From assembly GCF_000725485.1 (NCBI RefSeq), contig NZ_JOAG01000004.1, positions 62,001-126,000 of the forward strand: a stretch of 64,000 bases of DNA, in the 5' to 3' direction. Position 1 is the first letter of the stretch; every line of letters starts with the position of its first letter. The notes beneath the pieces are model-generated. The model was not told where the DNA came from, ran no database searches, and saw only the letters and a program-made list of their open reading frames with translations. Position numbers and translations under genes: made by a program. The stretch comes from Nonomuraea candida. GTDB lineage: Bacteria; Actinomycetota; Actinomycetes; Streptosporangiales; Streptosporangiaceae. Below, piece by piece: positions 44,382 through 52,261 of the stretch.

Positions 44382-44580
44382 GCTGTTCTGTCTCCAAGCC
44401 AATGGGATGATTTGCTACCAAATGATAAATCTGGGGTTGCTCGTCACCTAGATGCAGTCTGATCGTTCATCTCTGCGTTGATCCGCCTTCAATCCGGTGT
44501 TGAGCCCGCCCCTGGATGCTGGGGCCCGCCGGGGAGCGTCGCATCTCGGGGTGTGTGACATATAGAGGGAATGTAGGCGG

Positions 44581-44617
44581 AAAAAATACGGGCCCCGCCC
44601 GGAAAGTGGGCGGGGCC
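44581..44617 (-). terminator. Strong intrinsic terminator of the GNAT gene
   Basis: GGCCCCGCCC (44591-44600) and GGGCGGGGCC (44608-44617) form a perfect 10-bp stem with a 7-nt loop. On the minus strand the stem is followed by CGTA and a run of six T (44586-44581). Confidence 0.92.
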
Positions 44618-44633
44618 GTCGGTGGGCGGGTTC

Positions 44634-45278
44634 TCAGGCTGCCTCGACCAGACCGAGCCGCATGACCAGCCGCTCGCGCACGGCCGGCCATTCGGAGTTC
44701 AGGATCGAGTAGAACGCGGTATCTCGGACCGTGTTGTCGGCGCCTCGGCTTTCCGCTCGCCGCACCCCGTCGAAGTGTGCGCCGAGGGCCTCGATGGCGG
44801 CCCGGGATCTGGTGTTGCGTACGTCTGCCTTCAGGGTGATGCGGTGGACGTCCCACGTCTCGAAGGCGTGCGAGAGCAGCAGGAATTTGCTCTCCCGGTT
44901 CACACCCGTGCCCTGGGCGCCGGCGCCCAGCCAGGTGTAACCGATGTCGGCCACGGACGGAATGTCGCCCACCGCACCACGGGCACCCGGAGGCCAGGGC
45001 ATGGGGCCCTGCCAGTACTCCAGGTTCATGAGACGGGTGGCACCGACCACGCGGTCGGTGTTCAGCCACCGGATGGCGAAGGGCAGCGTGCGGCCCTCCG
45101 CCTGCTCAGCCAGCGCGGCCTCCACGTAGGAGACCACCTCGTCCCGGCCGTTCGGGACGCGAGTGAAGGTGTAGGTGGAGCGGTCTTCACTCGCCGCGGC
45201 GACCAGGTCATCGACCGCCGCGAGGCTGAGAGGTTCCAGGCGCACGAGGCGCCCGGACAAGGTGACAAGAGCGGGCAT
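44634..45278 (-). CDS. GNAT-family N-acetyltransferase (RimJ-like)
   Basis: The 214-aa protein (MPALVTLSGRLVRLEPL) has the N-acetyltransferase fold: LEPLSLAAVDDLVAAA, IRWLNTDRVVGATRLMNLEY, and WLGAGAQGTGVNRESKFLLL, the acetyl-CoA loop in RimJ/RimL-type enzymes. ATG 45278 is chosen; 45302 is in frame. Substrate unknown. It ends in a strong terminator. Confidence 0.87.
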   Translation of the reverse strand: MPALVTLSGRLVRLEPLSLAAVDDLVAAASEDRSTYTFTRVPNGRDEVVSYVEAALAEQAEGRTLPFAIRWLNTDRVVGATRLMNLEYWQGPMPWPPGARGAVGDIPSVADIGYTWLGAGAQGTGVNRESKFLLLSHAFETWDVHRITLKADVRNTRSRAAIEALGAHFDGVRRAESRGADNTVRDTAFYSILNSEWPAVRERLVMRLGLVEAA

Positions 45279-45466
45279 GAGCACATGATGAGGGCTGCGC
45301 ATGGTGCACGTAACCAGGCAGTGAGAGCCAACTTTCCGCCGGTTTTGACCACGGAAAGTTTCCGCAGGTCACGGGCCCCTTTTGGGGGACGGTAAACCCG
45401 CTCTTGGGGAAAGATTCGCCTAACCGTGACCCGGGCCGGGGCCGGGGCCGGGATCGCGGCGGTGGA

Positions 45467-46741
45467 TCAGCCGGGACAGGGCGCGGGGACGAGCGGGCGC
45501 GCACCGTCGTGGCGGTCGAGCGCGAGCTCCTCCAGGCCCGTGGACAGGTAGTCGAGATTGTCGGCGATCCACGGCAGCCGGAGCGGTTCGGGGCTGTTCA
45601 GGGCGGCCAGGCGCTCCTCCGCGGAGTCGCCGTAGAGCAGGCTCACCGCGACGCGCACCCGGGCGGCCGAGGGGTCGTCGCCGAAGGCGTGCCCCGGCAG
45701 GACGCCGATGCCGTGCTCCTCCAGCAGCAGCTTGGTGATCTCGGCGGAGCCGCCGAGTCTCAGGTGACCGAGGTCGGGATAGAGGTAGAAGCCGCCCTGC
45801 GGCTCGGGCACGTCGGCGCCGATGCCCGCGAAGCGCTCGCGCACCGCCCCGGCCACCAGGCCGTGCAGACGGCGGCTGCGGGCGATGCGCTCGGTCAGCT
45901 CGGGCGGGTCGCCGAAGGCGTAGGTCGCGGCCTCCTGCACGGGCGCCGCGGGCGCCGACCAGATCTCGCTGGCCACCGCGAGCAGCCGCCTGCGCAGCGC
46001 GTGGCCGTGCTCGGGCAGCCGGGCCACCCCGATCCGCCAGCCGCCCAGCGCCAGGCTCTTGCTCAGCCCGGTGGTGATGATCGTGCGCTCGGGCGCCAGC
46101 TCGGCCGGCGAGGTGTACGGCAGGTCGGGGTCGTGCACGAGGTCACGGTAGATCTCGTCGGAGATGATCATCAGGTTGAGCTCGCGGGCGACCTCGACCA
46201 GGCGGGCGACGGTGGCCGGCGGGGCCAGCCGTCCCGTCGGGTTGTCGGGCAGGGTCACCAGCACCGAGCTGACGTGCCTGCCCTGCGCTCTGGCGCGGTG
46301 CACCTCGGCGGCCACCAGCTCCGGGTCGGGCACCCCGCCCTCTCCTGGCGGTGCGGGCACCAGGATGGGACGCGAGCCGACCAGATCGGCCTGCGCTGCG
46401 TAGCTGACCCAGCTGGGCATGGGCAAGACGATGTCGCCGCCGATGGCCAGGAGCAGCCCGTACAGCAGTGACTTGCTGCCCGGTCCGCTGACGACCAGCT
46501 CGGGGTCGGTGACGAGCCCCCGTCGTGTCCAGTAGCCCGCCGCCGCGGCCCGTAGCCCGGACGCCCCCGCGACCGGCCCGTAGCCGTTGCGCTCGGAGGC
46601 GGCGGCCAGCTTGTCGCGCAGCGCCGGGTGGACGGGCAGACCGGCCTCGCCGAAGGCCAGGTGGAGCACGCGTTCCCCGGCGCGTCGTCTTCGTTCGATG
46701 TCCTCATTCGCCGCCAATGTGGCGGACAAGGTAACGGTCAT
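45467..46741 (-). CDS. Class I/II pyridoxal-phosphate aminotransferase
   Basis: The 424-aa fold type I enzyme has the PLP Lys in TGLSKSLALGGWRIGV, the Asn in LPDNPTGR and the SDEIY Asp/Tyr pair. Start ATG 46741. It diverges from a LysR gene 79 bp away. The first part (AGERVLHLAFGEAGLPVHP) matches aspartate or related aminotransferases. Its amino donor and acceptor are unknown. It is a candidate target of the adjacent LysR regulator. Confidence 0.9.
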   Translation of the reverse strand: MTVTLSATLAANEDIERRRRAGERVLHLAFGEAGLPVHPALRDKLAAASERNGYGPVAGASGLRAAAAGYWTRRGLVTDPELVVSGPGSKSLLYGLLLAIGGDIVLPMPSWVSYAAQADLVGSRPILVPAPPGEGGVPDPELVAAEVHRARAQGRHVSSVLVTLPDNPTGRLAPPATVARLVEVARELNLMIISDEIYRDLVHDPDLPYTSPAELAPERTIITTGLSKSLALGGWRIGVARLPEHGHALRRRLLAVASEIWSAPAAPVQEAATYAFGDPPELTERIARSRRLHGLVAGAVRERFAGIGADVPEPQGGFYLYPDLGHLRLGGSAEITKLLLEEHGIGVLPGHAFGDDPSAARVRVAVSLLYGDSAEERLAALNSPEPLRLPWIADNLDYLSTGLEELALDRHDGARPLVPAPCPG

Positions 46742-46820
46742 GTTTGTCACGTTCCCAGGGTGGTTGGATGAAGGCATCAGCACAAGCGGAGCTTTTTGTG
46801 GGTAGGCATAAGGAAGTCTG

Positions 46821-47888
46821 ATGCTCGAATTGCGGCGTTTGGTCCTGATCTGCGAGTTTGCAAGAAAGGGCAGTATCGCGGCGACGGCCGAGTCGCTCGG
46901 CTACAGTCCTTCGGCCGTCTCCCAGCAGCTGGTCGCGCTCGAACGCGAGACCGGAACCGCCCTCATCGACCGCACCGCGCGCAGCGCCGAGCTGACCGAC
47001 GCGGGCCGCCGGCTGGTCATGCACGCCGAGCGCATCCTGTCGATGGTCGAGGAGGCCGAGTCCGACCTGTCCGCGCACGCGGGCACGCCCTCCGGGCGGG
47101 TGGTGGTGACCGCCTTCCCCACGGCGGCCGTCGCGTTCGCGCCGGCGCTGGCGCGCTCGCTGCGCCGCCACACCGAGCTGACGCTCCGCCTCGGGCAGAG
47201 CAGGTCGGGGCGCGGCATGCGCGAGGTGCAGTCGGGCGAGGTGGACATCGCGCTGGTGGACGACTGGTACGGCCGCGTCCGCGACAGCGAGAGCCTGCGC
47301 GTCTTCCCCCTGCTCAGCGACCCCCTCGTGCTCGTGGTGCCGCGCAAGCACCGCCTGGCCGACCCGGAGGTGCCGCTGGACCTGCGGGAGCTGCGCAACG
47401 AGCCGTGGATGGCCACCCCCGACGGCGAGCCCTCGCGGCTGGCCGTGGACCGCCTGCTGGCGGACGTGGGCGGCACGCGGCCGACGCCGTGGGAGTTCGA
47501 GGGGCTGGGCGCCATCCTGTCGCTGGTCGCCAAGGGCATCGGCATCGCCGCCGTCCCCGCGCTCGCGCTGGCCGCCGGGGTGCGCGGGCTGGCCGTGCGG
47601 CAGTTCCCCGGCAACCCGGTGGGGCGGGAGGTGCACGCGGTGGCGCGCGGCTCCAGCGTCCATCGGCCGTCGGTGTCGGTGACGCTGCGCGCGATCCACG
47701 TGGCGGCCCGCTACATCGCGGCCGACCTGGACCCGGTGCGGCCGGCGGAGCGGGGCAAGGACCAGCGCCCGGCCGGCGACGACGACCCGCTGGGCGCCTG
47801 GCCGGGCGCGCCGGGCGGGCCGGGCGGCGGACCGGGCGGGCCGGCGCGACGGTCGGGCAGGGACGTGGGGCGGTCGTTCGGCGAGTGA
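46821..47888 (+). CDS. LysR-family transcriptional regulator
   Basis: The 355-aa protein has the LysR helix-turn-helix (GSIAATAESLGYSPSAVSQQ) at residues 17-36 and a type 2 periplasmic-binding-like effector domain (about 90-300). The C-terminal 50 residues are an extra Gly/Pro-rich tail (PGGPGGGPGGPA). It diverges from an aminotransferase gene; in LysR pairs the neighbour is usually the target, with an amino acid or keto acid as co-inducer (inference). Confidence 0.9.
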   Translation: MLELRRLVLICEFARKGSIAATAESLGYSPSAVSQQLVALERETGTALIDRTARSAELTDAGRRLVMHAERILSMVEEAESDLSAHAGTPSGRVVVTAFPTAAVAFAPALARSLRRHTELTLRLGQSRSGRGMREVQSGEVDIALVDDWYGRVRDSESLRVFPLLSDPLVLVVPRKHRLADPEVPLDLRELRNEPWMATPDGEPSRLAVDRLLADVGGTRPTPWEFEGLGAILSLVAKGIGIAAVPALALAAGVRGLAVRQFPGNPVGREVHAVARGSSVHRPSVSVTLRAIHVAARYIAADLDPVRPAERGKDQRPAGDDDPLGAWPGAPGGPGGGPGGPARRSGRDVGRSFGE

Positions 47889-47984
47889 GCGTCCTTCGGT
47901 GGTCGCGGGCCGTTCGGGGCGTGAGTGGGATGTGCGGAACGAGCTGACGGTGATCGCCTCCCGGAGGCGGTAGCGTCTGCGGTC

Positions 47985-48656
47985 ATGGCGCCTACGTACG
48001 AGATCGAGCGGCTTCTCCTCGCCCAGCCCAGCACGCGCACGGTCGCCGGCGTCGACGAGGTGGGACGGGGCGCGTGGGCGGGGCCCGTCACGGTGTGCGC
48101 GGTCGTCACCGACCTGTCCGAGCCGCCCGCCGGGCTGACGGACTCCAAGCAGATCTCCGAGGCCAGGCGCGGCCCGCTGGCCGCCGAGGTGGCGGCCTGG
48201 GCGGCGGGCGTCGGCTACGGCGAGGCCACGCACCGGGAGATCGACACCCTGGGCATGACCGAGGCGCTGCGCAGGGCCGCCCGCCGGGCGCTGGAGTCGC
48301 TGCCCGTCCGCCCGGACGCGGTGATCCTCGACGGCAAGCACGACTACATCGGCGCGCCCTGGCCCGTGCGGCTGGAGATCAAGGGAGACGCGGCGAGCGT
48401 CTCCGTGGCCGCCGCCTCGGTGCTGGCCAAGGTGCGGCGCGACGCGTACATGGCGACGATCGGCTGCGAGGAGTACGGCTTCGCCGAGAACGCGGGCTAT
48501 CCCTCGCCCGCGCACCAGGAGGCGCTGGCCCGGCTCGGGCCCACCCCGCATCACCGGCTTTCTTGGTCATACCTTGACGATCTGCCCCAATGGCGGCATC
48601 TCAAGCACCATCGTGACCCGCTCGTCGGCGAGGGGCAGGCCAGCCTCTTCTCCTAG
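47985..48656 (+). CDS. rnhB: Ribonuclease HII
   Basis: The 223-aa enzyme removes ribonucleotides from DNA and RNA from RNA-DNA hybrids. Catalytic acids are in [14 protein letters not shown] (DE) and LDGKHDYI (Asp), with a further conserved Asp in [15 protein letters not shown] is also conserved. ATG 47985 is chosen as the family's start. It is monocistronic between LysR and an LLM gene. Confidence 0.95.
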   Translation: MAPTYEIERLLLAQPSTRTVAGVDEVGRGAWAGPVTVCAVVTDLSEPPAGLTDSKQISEARRGPLAAEVAAWAAGVGYGEATHREIDTLGMTEALRRAARRALESLPVRPDAVILDGKHDYIGAPWPVRLEIKGDAASVSVAAASVLAKVRRDAYMATIGCEEYGFAENAGYPSPAHQEALARLGPTPHHRLSWSYLDDLPQWRHLKHHRDPLVGEGQASLFS

Positions 48657-48751
48657 CCGGGTCTTCCCGGCCCGGTTTCCTGGCCCGTTTCCTGGCCCGG
48701 CTCGGTCAAATGCGCGCGTGAGGCGGGCGCCGGCGGCCCCGATCGGCCATC

Positions 48752-49732
48752 ATGCGGGGAATGCGAATCGGCATCTTTGTCGTCGCGGGACTCTTCCCGG
48801 GACAGGAGCCCGGGCGGGTGCTCGCGAACGCCGTCGAGTGGATCGTCACGGCCGAGGAGGCGGGCTTCGACGACGCGTGGATCGCCGAGCACCACTTCAT
48901 GCCGTACGGCGTGTGCCCGTCGCCCACGACGCTGGCCGCGGTCGCGGCCGGCCGGACCACGCGCATCGGGCTCGGCACGGCCGTGAGCGTGCTGTCCACC
49001 CAGCATCCCGTGGCGCTGGCCGAGCAGGCCGCCATGCTGCACCACCTGTCGGGCGGGCGGTTCACGCTGGGGGTCGGCAGGGGCGGTCCGTGGGTGGACC
49101 TGGAGGTGTTCGGCACCGGGCTGGAGCGGTACGAGCGGGGCTTCCCCGAGGCGCTCGACCTGCTGCTGGCCGCCCTGTCGGGCGGGTCCGTGGCGGCCGA
49201 CGGGGAGTTCTTCCGGTTCAGGGAGGTCCCGCTGGTGCCCGAGGCGCGGCTGCGGCCGGTGGTCGCCTGCACCTCGGAGGCGACGGTGGAGCTGGCGGCC
49301 GCGCGCGGCCTGCCCATGCTGCTGGGCCTGCACATCGGGGACGAGGACAAGGCCGCCCTGGTCAAACGGTACGGCGCCGCGGAGCCGGGGCACGTGGCGG
49401 CGGGGCTGGCGTACGTGGGCGACTCGACGGCCGAAGTGGTGCGCGAGCTCAAGGCCGCGATGCCGGCCTGGCTGGAGCCGGGGCTGGCCGGTTACGTGCC
49501 GGTGGACGGCCGGCCGCGCCGGCCCAGGGACGCCGGCGAGTACGTGGACCTGCTGACGCGCATCCATCCGGTCGGCTCGGCCGCGCACTGCGCCGAGACG
49601 CTGCGGCGGACGGCGGAGGCCACCGGGATCGAGCACTTCATCCTGCTCATGGAGGGGATGGGGGAGCACCGGCGGACCCTGGAGAACATCAGGAGGTTCG
49701 GCGCCGAGGTGCTGCCGCTGCTGCGCGACTGA
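48752..49732 (+). CDS. LLM-class flavin-dependent oxidoreductase
   Basis: The 326-aa protein has a luciferase-like TIM barrel: MRIGIFVVAGLFPGQEPGR, FDDAWIAEHHFMPYGVCPSP, GLGTAVSVLSTQHPVALAEQAA and GRFTLGVGRGGPWVD. ATG 48752 is used; ATG 48761 is the alternative. Substrate unknown. Its 3' end is duplicated downstream. It has no operon partner. Confidence 0.88.
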   Translation: MRGMRIGIFVVAGLFPGQEPGRVLANAVEWIVTAEEAGFDDAWIAEHHFMPYGVCPSPTTLAAVAAGRTTRIGLGTAVSVLSTQHPVALAEQAAMLHHLSGGRFTLGVGRGGPWVDLEVFGTGLERYERGFPEALDLLLAALSGGSVAADGEFFRFREVPLVPEARLRPVVACTSEATVELAAARGLPMLLGLHIGDEDKAALVKRYGAAEPGHVAAGLAYVGDSTAEVVRELKAAMPAWLEPGLAGYVPVDGRPRRPRDAGEYVDLLTRIHPVGSAAHCAETLRRTAEATGIEHFILLMEGMGEHRRTLENIRRFGAEVLPLLRD

Positions 49733-49870
49733 GAGGCCGGGTCCCGAGATCTCCCCGCGCGGATCGGGCACTGCGGTGCTGCCGCTGCCGCGTGGCTGAG
49801 AGGCCGAGTCCCGAGACCTCTCCGGCCGGGCCGGGCACTGCGGTGCTGCCGCTGCCGCGCGGCTGAGAGG
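49706..49870. repeat. 67-bp tandem copies of the LLM gene end
   Basis: Copies start at 49706, 49773 and 49840 (the last partial). The first includes the last eight codons (VLPLLRD-stop) and the 42 bp after the stop. The second has GTGCTGCCGCTGCCGCG in place of the gene's GTGCTGCCGCTGCTGCG, and TGA again 67 bp on (49797). The third carries the same segment. Exact matches are broken by only a few changes. Confidence 0.88.
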
Positions 49871-49912
49871 GGCCGGCGAGCCGGGCCGAGCCGGCTCGCC
49901 GGGGGGCGGGGC

Positions 49913-50299
49913 TCAGCAGTCGACGAGCTCCGGCTTCTGGTTGAGGATCTGGGCGCGCGGCGTGACGAAGTCGGCCAGGGCCTTCGTCGCACCCGGGTCG
50001 AAGACGGCCACCCGGTGGCAGTTCTGGAAGGCCAGGCGCACGCCGTAGTGGCGCTCCAGCGCGCCGCGCATCGAGTCGCTCGCCAGGCAGCGCAGGAGCT
50101 GCCCGCGGGCCTCCTCCGACGGCGGCGGCACCTCGTTGTCGGCGAACTCCGCACCGGTGTGCTCACGCTGCTTGACCAGCTCGCTGATCAGCGACCACGC
50201 GTAGGGAAGCGAGTCGCGGACGCAGGCCAGGAACGCCTCGTCGTCCACCTCACCGGCTCTGGCCTGGTCGAGCAGATCGTTCGGAACGGTCAGCGACAT
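49913..50299 (-). CDS. SCO5389-family protein
   Basis: The 128-aa protein (MSLTVPNDLLDQARAGEVDD) is recognisable by its core FADNEVPPPSEEARGQLLRCLASDSMRGALERHYGVRLAFQNCHRVAVFDPG, typical of a short, conserved actinobacterial family. Some relatives are near ATPases of the MinD/CooC type, as here. Function unknown. It has no signal or transmembrane segment, and starts with ATG 50299. Confidence 0.9.
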   Translation of the reverse strand: MSLTVPNDLLDQARAGEVDDEAFLACVRDSLPYAWSLISELVKQREHTGAEFADNEVPPPSEEARGQLLRCLASDSMRGALERHYGVRLAFQNCHRVAVFDPGATKALADFVTPRAQILNQKPELVDC

Positions 50300-50397
50300 G
50301 CTGTCTCCTCTCGAAGGGGGGTCGGGTCTGACGCTAGGTCACTCATCGGAAACGCTCCAGAATCCCGGTGGGGACAGTCGTGTGGGCGTCCCGGCAG

Positions 50398-50533
50398 CCG
50401 TCGGTTCGGCGGCCGTCGGTTCAGCGGCCGTCGGTTCGGCGGCCGTCGGTTCGGCGCGCCTCAGTTTCAGCGGCCTCGGTCCGAGCGGCCTCGGTCCGAG
50501 CGGCCTCGGTCCGAGCGGCCTCGGTTCGGGCGG
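50398..50533. repeat. 15-bp tandem repeat array
   Basis: CCGTCGGTT recurs at 50398, 50413, 50428 and 50443; then CCTCAG or CCTCGGTCC recurs at 50459, 50474, 50489, 50504 and 50519, always at a 15-bp step. The array occupies the intergenic DNA between the stop of the ATPase gene and the start of the SCO5389-family gene. About 230 bp around it (50300-50570) contain no gene. Confidence 0.85.
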
Positions 50534-50570
50534 GCCCGGGTTTCGCGGGTCCGCAGTGTCAGGGGCCGGT

Positions 50571-51506
50571 TCAGGGGCCGTAGACGAAGTCGGGGTCGAT
50601 CTGGGCGGTCAGGTCGGCGCCGGTGCGGTCGTTGGCCCACGCGCGGGCGTTGCGCAGGTGGAACTCCACCGTCTGGCGGCCGAAGCGGGCCCAGTCTTTC
50701 TCCTGCTCGTCGAGGGTCTTGCGGAGCAGCGCGAGCGCGTCGGCGTTGGCCGGCTCAAGGTCGTCGAGGGCGAAGTGGCGGCCCTGCTCCATGGCGCGCA
50801 CGGCGGCGGAGTGCTCCATCCAGGTCAGCAGGTCGTCGCCCACGTGCTCGCGCAGGAAGTCGACGTCGGCCTGGTCGTGCACCTTGTTGCCGACCACGGC
50901 GAGCGCGACGTCGTAGCGGGAGGCGTAGTCGCGATACTGGTGGTAGACGCTGACGCCCTGCCTGGTGGGCTCGGCCACCAGGAACGTCAGGTCGAAGCGG
51001 GTGAACAGCCCGGAGGCGAAGGAGTCGGCCCCGGCGGTCATGTCGACCACGACATATTCGCCCGGACCGTCGACCAGGTGGTTGAGCAGCAGCTCCACCG
51101 CTCCCACCTTGGAGTGGTAGCAGGCCACGCCGAGGTCGTCCTCGCTGAACGGGCCCGTGGCCAGCAGGCGCGGGCCGTCGGGGGTGGTCAGCCCGTAGGG
51201 GTCGGCGGCCAGGTCGCGGAAGCTCAGCAGCGTGGAGCCGCGGCCGGGCGGCGTGGTCTTGACCATGACGTCGGCGGAGGGGATGCGCGGGTTCGTGCCG
51301 CGCAGCCGGTCCTTGATCTCGGTGAGGTGGGCGCCGAGCGGCTCGGGCTGCCGGTCCAGGCCGAGCACCAGGGCCAGGTGCTGGTTGATGTCGGCGTCGA
51401 TGGCGACCACGGGGCCGCCCTGGCCCGCCACGTGCCTGGCGAACAGGGCCGACATCGTTGTCTTGCCGCTGCCGCCCTTTCCGACGAACGCCACTCTCAC
51501 GGTCAT
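50571..51506 (-). CDS. CooC/MinD-like P-loop ATPase
   Basis: The 311-aa protein begins MTVRVAFVGKGGSGKTTMSA, with the deviant Walker A KGGSGKTT of the MinD/ParA/CooC group. Further segments are DADINQHLALVLGLD, VVVDMTAGADSFASGL and VGNKVHDQADVDFLREHVGDD. CooC-type proteins insert Ni into CO dehydrogenase; other members of this group are maturation or partition ATPases. No such partner is here. ATG 51506 is chosen; ATG 51551 is an alternative. The role is unknown, but its neighbour is an SCO5389-family gene in the same direction. Confidence 0.85.
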   Translation of the reverse strand: MTVRVAFVGKGGSGKTTMSALFARHVAGQGGPVVAIDADINQHLALVLGLDRQPEPLGAHLTEIKDRLRGTNPRIPSADVMVKTTPPGRGSTLLSFRDLAADPYGLTTPDGPRLLATGPFSEDDLGVACYHSKVGAVELLLNHLVDGPGEYVVVDMTAGADSFASGLFTRFDLTFLVAEPTRQGVSVYHQYRDYASRYDVALAVVGNKVHDQADVDFLREHVGDDLLTWMEHSAAVRAMEQGRHFALDDLEPANADALALLRKTLDEQEKDWARFGRQTVEFHLRNARAWANDRTGADLTAQIDPDFVYGP

Positions 51507-51568
51507 CTCCAGGTGAGGATGAAAATCGTTTCCGTTCCGGTCGATCGCCATCATGCCACACTGCGTGC

Positions 51569-52072
51569 ATGCGTGATGAGGATTTGAGGTACGCGGTGCG
51601 GTTGCGTGAGAAGGGCGAGCGGGAGGAGGCCCGCCGGCTGCTGGTCGAGCTGGCGAGCCGGCATCCCGGCGACGCCGAGGTGGCCTACCAGACGGCATGG
51701 GTGCACGACTCGCTGGGGCTGGAGGCCGAGGCGGTGCCCTACTACGAGGCGGCGCTGGCCGGGGCGGGCCTTGACGAGGAGGACCGGCTGGGGGCCTACA
51801 CCGGGCTGGGCAGCACGTTCCGGGTGCTCGGGCGCTATGAAGACGCGCTGGAGACGTTCCGGCGCGGGCTGGCGGAGTTCCCCGGCGATGCCGGGCTGCG
51901 CACCTTCATGGCGATGGCGCTGCACAACCTGGGGCGGTCGGGCGAGGCCGTCTCGACGCTGCTGACGGTGATCGCCGACTCCGACCGGGCGGGCCGGTAC
52001 GAGCGGGCCATCCGCTACTACGCCGACCACCTGGACGAGACGGTCCAGGCCGGCCCGGACGAGACCGCCTAG
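51569..52072 (+). CDS. Tetratricopeptide-repeat protein, 167 aa
   Basis: The 167-aa protein contains about four TPR units (GEREEARRLLVELASRHPGDAEV, GLEAEAVPYYEAAL, GRYEDALETFRRGLAEFPGDA, GRSGEAVSTLLTVI). It probably mediates protein contacts. ATG 51569 is the start. It is divergent from the ATPase gene. Its last 24 bp, including the stop TAG, are tandemly repeated after the gene. Confidence 0.82.
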   Translation: MRDEDLRYAVRLREKGEREEARRLLVELASRHPGDAEVAYQTAWVHDSLGLEAEAVPYYEAALAGAGLDEEDRLGAYTGLGSTFRVLGRYEDALETFRRGLAEFPGDAGLRTFMAMALHNLGRSGEAVSTLLTVIADSDRAGRYERAIRYYADHLDETVQAGPDETA

Positions 52073-52145
52073 ACCGGCCCGGACGAGACCGCCTAGACCG
52101 GCCCGGACGAGACCGCCCAGACCGACCCGGACGAGACCTTCAGGC
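52050..52145. repeat. 24-bp tandem copies of the TPR gene end
   Basis: The unit CCGGCCCGGACGAGACCGCC plus TAGA occurs at 52050-52073 (gene end), 52074-52097 and 52098-52121 (CAGA in place of TAGA), then decays through 52145 to about 52215. The period is a multiple of three, so read-through of the stop would add the same peptide again. Confidence 0.9.
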
Positions 52146-52261
52146 CGCCGGCCCGCACGAGACCTTCAGGCCGGCCCGGACAGACCTCCTCGACCGGTCC
52201 GGACGAACCTTTCAGGCCGATCCGGGCGAGCCCGGCCAGGCTCGTCCGGACGCGAGGCCGC

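Noticed and set aside
50298..51587. A long plus-strand frame containing pentapeptide-like repeats (VGSAA, SGLGP)
   Set aside because: It runs antisense through the CooC-like ATPase gene; the repeats come from the 15-bp noncoding array and appear in all three frames.
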